Positions 7,893 to 16,080 of a stretch of 64,000 bases of DNA are shown here, piece by piece. A program made the position numbers and the translations under genes. The stretch comes from Streptomyces sp. NBC_00078 (GTDB lineage Bacteria > Actinomycetota > Actinomycetes > Streptomycetales > Streptomycetaceae), in NCBI RefSeq assembly GCF_026343335.1, contig NZ_JAPELX010000001.1, positions 5,766,001 to 5,830,000 of the forward strand. Reading direction: 5' to 3'. Below the pieces are notes generated by a model that was not told the DNA's origin, searched no databases, and worked only from the letters and a program-made list of their open reading frames with translations. Every line of letters begins with the position of its first letter. Within the stretch, counting starts at the first letter, position 1.

Positions 7893-9404
7893 ATGGAGGC
7901 GACCTCGGGACGGTCCTACTCGGGAGGCCCCATGGCCGACAACCGCCGTTGGTGGACGCTGGTCGTCATCGCGCTCGCCCAGCTGATGGTCGTTCTCGAC
8001 ATGACCATCGTGAACATCGCCCTGCCGTCCGCCCAGGCCGACCTGAACATGTCGGATGGGAACCGGCAGTGGGTCATCACCGCCTACACCCTCGCCTTCG
8101 GCGGCCTGTTGCTGCTCGGCGGCCGGGTCGCGGACCTCGTCGGACGCCGGACGACCTTCATGATCGGGCTGCTCGGCTTCGCCGCCGCCTCCGCGCTCGG
8201 CGGGGCCGCCTCGGGACAGGGGATGCTCTTCGGGGCCCGGGCCCTGCAGGGTGTCTTCGCCGCACTGCTCGCGCCCTCCGCGCTGTCCCTGCTCACCACG
8301 ACGTTCACCGATCCGAAGGACCGGGCGAAGGCCTTCGGGGTGTTCGGGGCGATCGTCGGAGCGGGCGCGGCGATCGGGCTGCTCGCGGGCGGCCTGCTCA
8401 CCCAGTACCTGGACTGGCGCTGGTGCCTGTACGTCAACGTACCGGTCGCCCTGGTCGCGTTCGCCGGCGCGTCGGCGCTGCTCACTCCCGGGGAACGGCA
8501 TCCCGACGCCCGTCTCGACGTGCCGGGCGCACTGCTCGGCTCGGCCGGGATGCTGTCGCTGGTGTACGGCTTCTCCGAGGCGGCGTCGAGGGGTTGGGGC
8601 GACGGCCTGGTGGTGACCCTGCTGGTCGCGGGGGTCGCCCTGCTCGCCGCGTTCGCGGTGTGGCAGACCCGGGCGCGGGTGCCGTTGCTGCCGATGTCCG
8701 TGGTCAGGGACCGGCAGCGCGTCGGCGCCTTCGTGACCACGCTGTTCGTCACGGTCGGGATGTTCGGTGTGTTCCTCTTCCTGACGTACTACCTGCAGGG
8801 TGTCCTGGGGTGGTCCCCGCTGAAGACCGGCCTCGCGTATCTGCCGATGACGGCCGCGATGATCATCGGGTCGACGCAGATCGCGGCGCGGCTGCTGGGC
8901 AGGGTGCCGCCGCGGGCCCTGATCGTGCCGGGGCTGCTCCTGGCCGCGGGCGGTCTCGCGGTCATCGCGCAGGTCGGCGTGGAGCCGGCGTACGCCTCGC
9001 ACGTGCTGCCCGGCATGCTGATGCTGGGTCTCGGCATGAGTACGGCGATGATGACCTCGATCTCGCTGGCCACCGGAAGTGTCGCGCCGCGTGACTCGGG
9101 CGCGGCCTCGGCGACCTTCAACACGGCCCAGCAGGTTGGCGGTTCGATCGGTACGGCCCTGCTGAACACGATCGCCGCGAGCGTGACCGCGACCTATCTG
9201 ACCGCGCACGCCGGGCCCGGCGTCGACCGGCGGCGGCTGGCGGCCGAGGCCACGGTGCACGGCTTCAACGTGGCCACCTACTGGGCGCTGGGCGCCCTGC
9301 TGCTGGCCGCGCTGATCGCGGGCGTGGTCATCAACGCGGACCGGGTGCCCACTCCGCAGGCGGCGCAGCAGCGGGTGCCCGAACCGGTGGACGCGGCCAT
9401 GTGA
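7893..9404 (+). CDS. MFS drug-resistance transporter, DHA2/EmrB-QacA type
   Basis: This 503-residue, 14-helix-type proton-driven exporter includes the family N-terminus WWTLVVIALAQLMVVLDMTIVNIALP, motif A GGRVADLVGRRTTF after helix 2, and motif C-like GAIVGAGAAIGLLAGGLLT in helix 5. The ATG at 7893 follows CGGAGGGAG by a normal distance, so it is preferred over in-frame GTG 7875 or ATG 7932. No regulator lies next to it, and the substrate is unknown. Confidence 0.9.
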   Translation: MEATSGRSYSGGPMADNRRWWTLVVIALAQLMVVLDMTIVNIALPSAQADLNMSDGNRQWVITAYTLAFGGLLLLGGRVADLVGRRTTFMIGLLGFAAASALGGAASGQGMLFGARALQGVFAALLAPSALSLLTTTFTDPKDRAKAFGVFGAIVGAGAAIGLLAGGLLTQYLDWRWCLYVNVPVALVAFAGASALLTPGERHPDARLDVPGALLGSAGMLSLVYGFSEAASRGWGDGLVVTLLVAGVALLAAFAVWQTRARVPLLPMSVVRDRQRVGAFVTTLFVTVGMFGVFLFLTYYLQGVLGWSPLKTGLAYLPMTAAMIIGSTQIAARLLGRVPPRALIVPGLLLAAGGLAVIAQVGVEPAYASHVLPGMLMLGLGMSTAMMTSISLATGSVAPRDSGAASATFNTAQQVGGSIGTALLNTIAASVTATYLTAHAGPGVDRRRLAAEATVHGFNVATYWALGALLLAALIAGVVINADRVPTPQAAQQRVPEPVDAAM

Positions 9405-9459
9405 AGCGTCCGGCTCCGGCCGACGTCACCGACTGCTCCCACCGCCACCCCCGACACGA

Positions 9460-9532
9460 CGTACCGCCCGCCCCGCACGTACCGCATGTCCCGCATGTCC
9501 CGCACGTACCGCCCGTCCCGCACGTACCGCCT
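9460..9532. repeat. 18-bp tandem repeat upstream of first ECF sigma gene
   Basis: About three copies of an 18-bp unit (CGTACCGCCCGTCCCGCA and near variants) begin at 9460, 9478 and 9505. A 9-bp partial copy sits at 9496 and another partial follows. The array lies in the leader region between the exporter stop and the sigma gene, just before GTGAC-N6-GTGAT at 9533. The unit is a multiple of three, but I see no gene that uses it. Confidence 0.8.
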
Positions 9533-9640
9533 GTGACACTTCCGTGATTCCTGGCGCTGAGGAGCGTGAGGGCACGAACCGTACGAACCACACGGACGAC
9601 GAGGACAGGGTTGGGCCAGGGACGGGAATCCCGCCGCCGT

Positions 9641-10231
9641 ATGCAGGCGTCCGACGGGGAGCTGGGGGCGGCCGTCGCGCGGGCCCAGGAGGGCGACGAG
9701 GCAGCCTTCGCGGTCGCGTACCGCATCGTGCAGCCCGGCCTGCTCGGCTATCTCCGCGGGATCGTCGGCGACGAAGCCGAGGACGTGGCGTCCGACGCCT
9801 GGCTGGAGATCGCCCGTGACCTCGGACGCTTCCAGGGCGACGGGGCGGGCTTCCGCGGCTGGACCGCGACCATCGCCCGGCACCGCGCCCTGGACCATCT
9901 GCGCCGGCTGAAGGTACGCCCCCGGTCCTCGGCGCTCGAACAGGACGTACTGGAACTGCCCGGCCCGCACAGCACCCACGACCAGGCCCTGGAGGCGCTG
10001 TCCACCGAGCACGCCCTGGAACTGGTCCGCACCCTGCCGCGCGACCAGGCCGAGGCGGTGCTGCTGCGCGTGGTCGTCGGCCTCGACGGCCCCACCGCGG
10101 CCCGCGTCCTCGGCAAGCGCCCCGGCGCGGTGCGCACGGCCGCACACCGGGGGCTGAAGCGCCTCGCGGCCCGGCTCGGTGGCGCAGGTGTGACGAATGA
10201 GGATCCCAGCACGCTGGGGGAGTCGAAGTGA
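9641..10231 (+). CDS. ECF sigma factor, first paralogue
   Basis: This sigma-70 family ECF factor has about 196 residues from ATG 9641; upstream in-frame starts would give up to 221. Region 2 is seen as AEDVASDAWLEIARDL and WTATIARHRALDHLRR. Region 4 is seen as LPRDQAEAVLLRVVVGLD and GAVRTAAHRGLKRLA. It is closely related to the sigma gene at 15418 in both regions. The next gene encodes a one-span membrane protein likely to be its anti-sigma partner. Possible control sites are the 9460 repeats and a GTGAC-N6-GTGAT at 9533. Confidence 0.9.
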   Translation: MQASDGELGAAVARAQEGDEAAFAVAYRIVQPGLLGYLRGIVGDEAEDVASDAWLEIARDLGRFQGDGAGFRGWTATIARHRALDHLRRLKVRPRSSALEQDVLELPGPHSTHDQALEALSTEHALELVRTLPRDQAEAVLLRVVVGLDGPTAARVLGKRPGAVRTAAHRGLKRLAARLGGAGVTNEDPSTLGESK

Positions 10232-10276
10232 ACGTCAACGACGGCAGGAGCGACGACGGCCGACTGCCGGACACGG

Positions 10277-11095
10277 ATGGATACGGACATGGGTGACCGG
10301 CAGAGTGACGGCAGTGCCCCCGGCCGTCGGCGCGTCCACCCGGGCGGGACACCCCCGGCCCCCGGGAACGCGTCGGCGGGCCCGGGACTGGAGAGCCTGC
10401 TCGTCGGCGCGCTGCGCTCGGGCGTACTCGACGCCGACGCCGAGCAGCGGGCGGTGGCCGCGTTCCGGGCCGCCCGGGACGCCGGGGCGCACCGTGCGCG
10501 GACCCGCCGCCGGGATGACTGGCGCCCACGCGAGCACAGCCGGGCCCGCCGCTCGCTCCGGGCCACGCTCACGCTGTCCCTGGCCGGACTGACCCTGGGC
10601 GGTGTGGCGTACGCGGCGATCGGCACGGTCGGCGATTCGCCGGACGACGGGCACGTGGCGCGGCAGCGGGCGCACTCGCCGGTCGTCCCGTCCACGGCCG
10701 TCCCCCGCACCCCTGGCGCCCGGTCCACACCGGACCGCCCGGACACGGCCAAGGACACCGAGGCCCACTGCCGGGCATACGAGAAGGCCAAGGGGCATGG
10801 CAAGGCCCTGGAGTCGAGGGCCTGGCAACGGCTGATCGCAGCGGCGCGCGGCGAGGAGAACGTCACCGCCTACTGCACCGAGCAGCTGGGACAGGCGACA
10901 GCCGAAAGCACACCGGCCAAAGCGACGAAGCCGAACAAGCCCGAGAAGCCGAACAAGCCCGAGAAGCCGAACAAGCCCGAGAAGCCGAACAAGCCCGAGA
11001 AGCCGAAGAAGCCCGAGAAGCCGAAGAAGCCCGAGCAGGCGAAGAAGTCCGAGGAACCGAAGAAGGCGGGGAAGGCCGAGAAGGGGGACCAGTAG
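10277..11095 (+). CDS. Single-span membrane protein, probable anti-sigma partner, Lys/Pro repeats
   Basis: This 272-residue protein has a cytoplasmic-type N-terminal half containing AVAAFRAARDAG and one hydrophobic span at about 95-116. A linker with cysteines near 164 and 200 follows, then a lysine-proline tail at 218-253 repeating KPNKPE and KPKKPE. Equivalent position and the shared AAFRAAR motif in the protein at 16080 suggest both regulate the adjacent sigma factor, but no zinc anti-sigma motif is seen. A GTG at 10228 overlapping the sigma stop opens only a 22-codon frame ending at 10296, so the start is uncertain (10277 or 10289). Confidence 0.75.
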   Translation: MDTDMGDRQSDGSAPGRRRVHPGGTPPAPGNASAGPGLESLLVGALRSGVLDADAEQRAVAAFRAARDAGAHRARTRRRDDWRPREHSRARRSLRATLTLSLAGLTLGGVAYAAIGTVGDSPDDGHVARQRAHSPVVPSTAVPRTPGARSTPDRPDTAKDTEAHCRAYEKAKGHGKALESRAWQRLIAAARGEENVTAYCTEQLGQATAESTPAKATKPNKPEKPNKPEKPNKPEKPNKPEKPKKPEKPKKPEQAKKSEEPKKAGKAEKGDQ

Positions 11096-11209
11096 CCTTC
11101 CGGGTCCAGCTCTGTCACCAGGGGCGTGCGTGCCGTGCGGCGGGGCCGCAGGGGTCCACGGGATGGCCGCTTCCCGCCGGTCGCCGGCATCAGCTGCCGC
11201 ACGAGCGAC

Positions 11210-11709
11210 TCAGCCCGCCCCGGCCAGCACGGGAATCAGACCGGCCCGCAGCAGGGAGGACTTGCCGCTGCCGGACGCCCCGAACACCACGGCGAACGGG
11301 GACCCGCACCCCAGCTCGCTCAGCTCGTCGATCAGCCGGTCCAAGCCGAAGAACAGCTCACTGTCATCCGGCTCGAAACGCGCGAGGCCACGGTAGGGCG
11401 GGGCGGCGTCGGCATCCTCCTGCCGCTCCTCCCCGGCCAGCGCCTCGGCCTCCGCCCACCGTGCCTCCCACGGAACGGGGTCGGCGCCGCATGCCTGGAC
11501 GTACGCCCGGAGCACGGCCAGCAACGGCAGCCGCTCGCCGCTTTCGCCAGGGTCGTCACCGAGAAGCCGGCCTTCTTCGCCATGGCCCGGTACGACACGC
11601 CACCCGCCGAGCGGCGCAGCTCCCGAAGATCGTGCGCGAGTCGCTGCACGGGACCGGCCGCCGGGTCGACCGGTAGTTCGGGACGCCCGTCGCGAAGCCT
11701 CTTCCGCAC
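11210..11709 (-). pseudogene. Truncated, frameshifted HTH plus P-loop NTPase (nSTAND-type) gene
   Basis: The remnant is split between two frames. The 5' part encodes GPVQRLAHDLRELRRSAGG followed by a helix-turn-helix, YRAMAKKAGFSVTTLAKAASG. Around 11530 the reading moves to another frame (LPLLAVLRAYVQACG, PPYRGLARFEPDDSELFFG) and ends just after a Walker A motif GASGSGKSS. Intact Streptomyces relatives continue for hundreds of residues with an NTPase and often WD40 repeats. Here everything after the P-loop is gone. This is a decayed gene, not a functional protein. Confidence 0.75.
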
Positions 11710-12056
11710 ACAAGAAGTACATGCTGATCAGCGATCCAAGGTACTTTTCGCCCTTCTCGGGAGAGAACCTTTCCGACTGTGATGTTCGCCAGTGGGCTCG
11801 CTGAGGCGGCAACAACCAGCGGCTCCGGCTTCCGCACCGTGTGACCGCGAACGAAGCCCGGCGGAGCGCTCCCGATCTCCTGCCTGGATGAGGGCGAGCA
11901 GGGCCTGACCCGCGGCGGAAAGCTGCCGCTACCCTGCCCCGATCTCCTGCCGCCGGGCGGCTTCGTTGTCGCCCAGGACAACCCAGCTCACGGTCAGTCC
12001 CATCAGCTTGGAAGGGGCTCACTGGCCGGACCGCACCATGGCGCAGCACGGCGAGC

Positions 12057-12230
12057 GCTGAGTCGAGGGGCGCGAGAGCCGGCAACTGCGACGGATCCGG
12101 GCCCAGTGCTGGACAGGAGCACATGAGGTGGCCGGCCGCTGGTCGCGCGCTGGGCGTGCTGCTCACGGAATCCGCGCAAAGCCCCGGGTCGGAGGCAGTA
12201 AACCGCGGAGACGGCCGGAGCCGCCACCCC
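12057..12230. repeat. 174-bp direct repeat, left copy
   Basis: This copy matches 14993-15166 without gaps and with six differences that I counted, about 97% identity. It begins GCTGAGTCGAGGGGC and ends GGAGCCGCCACCCC. The two copies lie 2,936 bases apart in the same orientation and bracket the ATPase gene and the broken S-4TM-like gene. No tRNA or recombinase is adjacent. It may be the scar of an integration or of a local duplication. Confidence 0.9.
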
Positions 12231-12319
12231 TGGCCTGATAGAAGCGCGAAGGGCCTCTGAGCAGGCATCCGCCGGATCCCCTGGGCTCGGCTGCCAAGGG
12301 CATCGATGAACTTCAGTAC

Positions 12320-12357
12320 GACGCAATCTGTCGAAGTACACTTAGACGCAATCCGTC
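12320..12357 (+). promoter_or_regulatory. Short direct repeat in the leader of the ATPase gene
   Basis: The 13-mer GACGCAATCTGTC at 12320 recurs as GACGCAATCCGTC at 12345, a spacing of 25 bases, in a stretch visibly richer in A and T than its surroundings. It sits immediately upstream of AGGAG (12371) and the GTG start at 12382. This looks like a promoter or operator region, but no regulator is known. Confidence 0.45.
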
Positions 12358-12381
12358 ACAGTCGATGTGTAGGAGCGGCGA

Positions 12382-13887
12382 GTGAAGAAGAGCCTGTTGG
12401 CCAAGCCGGACGACGTGGTCGACCGGGATCGGGAGTGGGATCTGCTCGCGGAGTTCCTCACCGACCCGGATCCGGCGATGCGGCTCGGCATCGTGTCGGG
12501 GCGGCGGCGGCATGGGAAGTCGTACCTTCTGCAGGCCCTGTCCGAGCAGGTCGGTGGCCTGTACGTCACAGCCGTACGAGAGGAGGGGCGGCTGCCCGCG
12601 ATCCAGCGGTTCAGTGACGCGGTCGCCGCCCACGCCGGCCTGCGGCCGGGGAGCCTGCGTCTCACCGACTGGCGTGACGTCCTGTCCAACGCCCTTGAGG
12701 TGACCGTCCGTTCGTCGCACCCGCTCCTTGTGATCGACGAGTTGCCGTACCTGCTCCAGCACTCGCCCGAAATCCCGGGGCTGCTGCAACAGCTTTACGA
12801 CGAGCGCCAGCGGGGTGCCCGGCCCGGTGCCGGGCCGGGTCCGCGGCTGATCCTGTGCGGCTCAGCGATGAGCGTCATGCATGAATTGCTCTCTGGAACC
12901 AAGCCGCTGAGGGGGCGTGCCGTGGTCGATCTACGGCTGGGTGCTTTCGACTACCGGGAGAGCCGGGCCTTCTGGCAGATCGCCGATCCGCTGACCGCGC
13001 TGAAGGTGCACGCGGTCCTGGGCGGAGCTCCCGGCTACCGGCCGGTGGCTGCCCGGCCGCATCCGGACGACGGCTTCGACACCTGGCTCAGCCGGACGCT
13101 GCTCGACCCCGGGCGGGCGGTGTACTCGCGTACCGAGACCGAGTACCTGCTGCGCGAGGACCCGAGGATCACGCAACACACGCTGTACTACGACACCCTC
13201 ACCGCGATCGCGAACGGCGCCACCACGCCCAGCAAGATCGGTGCCGCTCTTGAACGTCCGCGCAACGCCGTCGCCCACCCTCTCGGAGTCCTGGAATCCA
13301 CTGGCTACATCCGGCGGGAACAGGACATCCTCCGCTCCAAGCACCCCGTCATCACCCTCGCCGACCCTGTTATCCGCTTCAACCAGCTCATCACCCTCCC
13401 GCAGGCCGCTGCGGTGGAGCAGGGCTTCGACGAGCAGGTGTGGCAGCAGGCCGGTCCGACCTTCAACTCCAAGATCCTCGGGCCGCACTTCGAGGACCTG
13501 GCCCGCGACTTCACCCGTCGTTATGCCCACACCCTGTTGCCCGGTGGACTGCCCGGCCCGGTCGGCACCACCGAGGTCGCCGACCAGGCCGCCCGGACCA
13601 AGCACGAGGTCGATGTCATCGCCCTGGCCGCCGGCGAGCGCCCGCAGGCTCCCCGCGCGAGGATCGCGCTCCTGGGCGAGGCCAAGGCGACCGCCGCCCG
13701 CCGTGGGACCGGTGACCTGGAGCGCCTGGAACGTATCCGTGCCCTGCTTGCTGATCAGGGGTACGACACCGCCACTGCCACCCTGGCCCTGTACTCCCTG
13801 CACGGGTTCTATCCCGACCTGGTCGACCTGGCCGAGCGCCGTGACGACCTGCTTCTGGTTGATCTGCCCGCCCTCTACGGCAGCTGA
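12382..13887 (+). CDS. AAA-type ATPase with C-terminal DUF234/PD-(D/E)XK-like domain
   Basis: This 501-residue P-loop ATPase belongs to the archaeal-type ATPase_2/DUF234 group. Walker A is SGRRRHGKSYLL near residue 39 and Walker B is LLVIDELPYL near 117, followed by a sensor-like LILCGSAMSVM. A helix-turn-helix-like middle (TTPSKIGAALERPRNAVAHPLGVLE) precedes a C-terminal domain. There GPHFEDLARDF, HEVDVIAL and ALLGEAKAT match the E-x-VD-x-GEAK pattern of a PD-(D/E)XK nuclease fold. The GTG start has AGGAG six bases upstream. Its role is unknown. It lies between direct repeats next to a decayed effector gene, so it is probably accessory. Confidence 0.85.
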   Translation: MKKSLLAKPDDVVDRDREWDLLAEFLTDPDPAMRLGIVSGRRRHGKSYLLQALSEQVGGLYVTAVREEGRLPAIQRFSDAVAAHAGLRPGSLRLTDWRDVLSNALEVTVRSSHPLLVIDELPYLLQHSPEIPGLLQQLYDERQRGARPGAGPGPRLILCGSAMSVMHELLSGTKPLRGRAVVDLRLGAFDYRESRAFWQIADPLTALKVHAVLGGAPGYRPVAARPHPDDGFDTWLSRTLLDPGRAVYSRTETEYLLREDPRITQHTLYYDTLTAIANGATTPSKIGAALERPRNAVAHPLGVLESTGYIRREQDILRSKHPVITLADPVIRFNQLITLPQAAAVEQGFDEQVWQQAGPTFNSKILGPHFEDLARDFTRRYAHTLLPGGLPGPVGTTEVADQAARTKHEVDVIALAAGERPQAPRARIALLGEAKATAARRGTGDLERLERIRALLADQGYDTATATLALYSLHGFYPDLVDLAERRDDLLLVDLPALYGS

Positions 13888-14368
13888 CATCGACAGCCAG
13901 CGCTTGTGCCGACGCTCGCCGAGCCACGGGTGGAACAGCGCGATGCCGGCCTACGGACAACGGTTGTCGGAGCGCCCCTGGCCTTCCGGCCCACTGGCCC
14001 TTGCTTTTCGAGCCGTCCTGTTCCGCCGAAGACACCAGCCTCCTCCCAGTCGACTCACCGCCGTCAACAGGGCCTCCGCCGCGGTCCAGGTTCCGCGCGC
14101 AAGACGCGGCCGGATTGGGCGCCCTCTATGCCCGGGCGGCGGTGTCCTCCCAAGCGGCGTGAATCATGCTCCTGGTGCCTGCCGCACCCCACGTTCTTCT
14201 CTGAGCAGGACCGACCGGTGCGGAGAGATTTCATCCTCGCGTACGTAGGCGTTGCCGAGACGGCCTGGGGCGGGCGCACAGTCAGTTACCGGGAACGACT
14301 GACCGTACCGCCAGGGCTACCAGACGTGTGAAACTCGCTATGTAGATCTGCATACGGGGGAGGGACGT
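13888..14368. other. Noncoding or degenerate interval
   Basis: These 481 bases lie between the ATPase gene and the S-4TM-like remnant. No convincing gene is seen. A short run near 14220-14265 reads RDFILAYVGVAETAW, which faintly resembles the first strand and helix of a TIR domain, but it is not continued in any frame. AT-richer sequence near 14330-14360 could contain the promoter of the following remnant. Confidence 0.5.
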
Positions 14369-15000
14369 TGGCGAGCACTCATCCCATCGCGGACCGGCAG
14401 GAGAGCGCCGCGGCCATGCGCGTGCTCAAGGCCATCGCCGTGGCCGGCCTGCTGACCGGATCGGGTTCGTAGTACGGCACGGCCATCACCCTCGGCGGCA
14501 CGCTCTGGGCCGCGCGCTACATGGGAGTGATGGCACCCTGGGCCGAGCGGTACCTGCGGATCGCCGCGACTCTGCAGGAGATGTTCGACACCGATGTACT
14601 CGGCCTGCAGTGGAACAGCGTGGCGGTCGGGAACCGGATCGGCGACGACGAGGTGAGCCGGCTCAGTCGGCCCTTTTCGCGGCGCTGAGGACCGGCTGCG
14701 GGGCCACTACCTCGCGGTGGACGCCGCCGCGCCTTATGACGTGCTCTTCTGCCTGGAACAGAACCTGGCCTGGGGGTCCCGGATCCGGCTTCGTTTCGCC
14801 CAGCTGATGCTCGGTGTACTGGTGCTGTGGTCTGCGGCGGGTGTCCTGCTGACCCTCGCCACCGGCGGGACGATGAGTCGGCTGGTCACCGGGTGGTTCG
14901 TGCCCTCGCTCGGCTTGCCGCTCCTGTGCCTGGAGATGTACCGCACGCAGATGACGAGCATTCAGGAGAGACTGCGCGTCCTCGGGCTGGTGGCTGAGTC
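14369..15000 (+). pseudogene. S-4TM-like membrane effector gene, broken
   Basis: The reading begins TTG-GCG after GGGAGGGACG and encodes IADRQESAAAMRVLKAIAVAGLL, then an in-frame TAG at about 14470. The same frame continues YLRIAATLQEMFDTDVLGLQWN to a TGA near 14688. The next frame then carries CLEQNLAWGSRIRLRFAQLM and two hydrophobic spans. The FD-x-DVLGL-WN and QNL-W-R-R blocks match the S-4TM family of four-helix, putatively pore-forming effectors. At least one stop and one frameshift make it inactive. Its 3' end runs into the right direct repeat. Confidence 0.6.
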
Positions 15001-15166
15001 GAGGGGCGTGAGAGCCGGCAACTGCGACGGATCCGGGCCCAGTGCTGGACAGGAGCACATGAAGTGGCTGGCCGCTGGTCGCGCACTGGGCGTGCTGCTC
15101 ACGGAATCCGCGCAAAGCCCCGGGTCTGAGGCGGTAAACCGCGGAGACGGCCGGAGCCGCCACCCC
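14993..15166. repeat. 174-bp direct repeat, right copy
   Basis: This is the partner of 12057-12230, same orientation, no gaps, six substitutions. It starts within the last codons of the S-4TM-like remnant and ends about 250 bases before the second ECF sigma gene. GGCGGTAAACCGCGG inside the unit is a small inverted repeat. The position at the edge of the remnant is what a junction repeat of an inserted segment would look like. Confidence 0.9.
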
Positions 15167-15194
15167 CCACAGGAGAGGCCCCGGCCGTCGCGCG

Positions 15195-15224
15195 GTACGG
15201 GTCGCGCGGCGGCCCGTACTTTCT
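15195..15224 (+). terminator. Weak hairpin followed by T-rich bases
   Basis: GTACGGG (15195-15201) pairs with CCCGTAC (15213-15219) across an 11-base loop and is followed by TTTCT. It could terminate transcription from the accessory segment before the second sigma gene. The stem is short, so this is a tentative call. Confidence 0.4.
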
Positions 15225-15417
15225 ACAGCGCCGTGAGTGCGGTTTCTGTCACACCCAGGTACATCGCTCCCTGTCACAAGGTGGTTGCAGCTTGTGCGGA
15301 CATGGACGAGCAGCGGTTTCAGGTCGTAACGTGCTTTTCGCGCCGGGCGGGGAAGACGCTTGACCATCGCAACGATCGGCGGCCTCGACGCCGCGACCAT
15401 CGAACGAGGAACCACGG

Positions 15418-16080
15418 GTGCTGGGGGACGACGCGGAGCTGACCGCCGCGGTGCTTGCGGCACAGGACGGGGACGAGACCGCGTTCCGGGCCGTGTACCG
15501 GGCGGTGCATCCACGCCTGCTCGGATATGTCCGGACCCTGGTCGGCGATCCGGACGCTGAGGACGTGGCGTCCGAGGCCTGGCTGCAGATCGCCCGTGAC
15601 CTGGAGCGGTTCAGCGGTGACGCCGACCGCTTCCGAGGCTGGGCCGCCCGGATAGCCCGTAACCGCGCGCTGGACCACATACGCATGCGCGGCCGCCGCC
15701 CCGCGATCGGCGGCGACGAGACGGAACTCACCGGGAAGGCCGCCGAGTCCGACACCGCGGGGGAGGCCATCGAGTCCCTGGCCACGGGCGACGCGCTCTC
15801 CCTGATCGCCCGGCTGCCGCAGGACCAGGCCGAGGCGGTTGTGCTGAGGGTGGTCGTGGGCCTCGACGCCAAGACCGCCGCCGAGACACTCGGCAAACGC
15901 CCCGGTGCCGTACGTACGGCCGCGCACCGCGGTCTGAAGCGTCTGGCCGAACTGCTCGGCGAGAATCCGGAATCGGCCGGTGGCCTGGACGGGCTGCCGC
16001 CCCAGAGAGACCCGCACGACCGCGCGGTGACGTCCGCGAGTGTGACGCGTACGCGTCCGCGGACGCAGAAGGACATGTGA
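15418..16080 (+). CDS. ECF sigma factor, second paralogue
   Basis: This 220-residue ECF sigma factor has a GTG start seven bases after AACGAGGA. Region 2 is AEDVASEAWLQIARDLERF and ARIARNRALDHIRM; region 4 is LPQDQAEAVVLRVVVGLD and GAVRTAAHRGLKRLAELLG. These blocks are nearly identical to those of the sigma gene at 9641. Upstream, TGTCAC occurs twice (near 15247 and 15274) and may mark a regulator site. The stop overlaps the start of the next gene (TGATG), which implies a coupled regulatory partner. Confidence 0.92.
   Translation: MLGDDAELTAAVLAAQDGDETAFRAVYRAVHPRLLGYVRTLVGDPDAEDVASEAWLQIARDLERFSGDADRFRGWAARIARNRALDHIRMRGRRPAIGGDETELTGKAAESDTAGEAIESLATGDALSLIARLPQDQAEAVVLRVVVGLDAKTAAETLGKRPGAVRTAAHRGLKRLAELLGENPESAGGLDGLPPQRDPHDRAVTSASVTRTRPRTQKDM

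Noticed and set aside
7299..9260. Long minus-strand open frame opposite the MFS exporter
   Set aside because: His/Arg/Gly-rich shadow of the transporter; no start signal and no domain.
9460..9532. Repeat array as a CRISPR
   Set aside because: Units are 18 bp and contiguous without spacers; no cas genes.
14220..14265. TIR-domain start (RDFILAYVGVAETAW)
   Set aside because: A single short similarity with no continuation in any frame; could be chance.
13906..14331. 141-codon plus-strand frame after the ATPase gene
   Set aside because: No ribosome binding site, no domain, and composition like random high-GC sequence.
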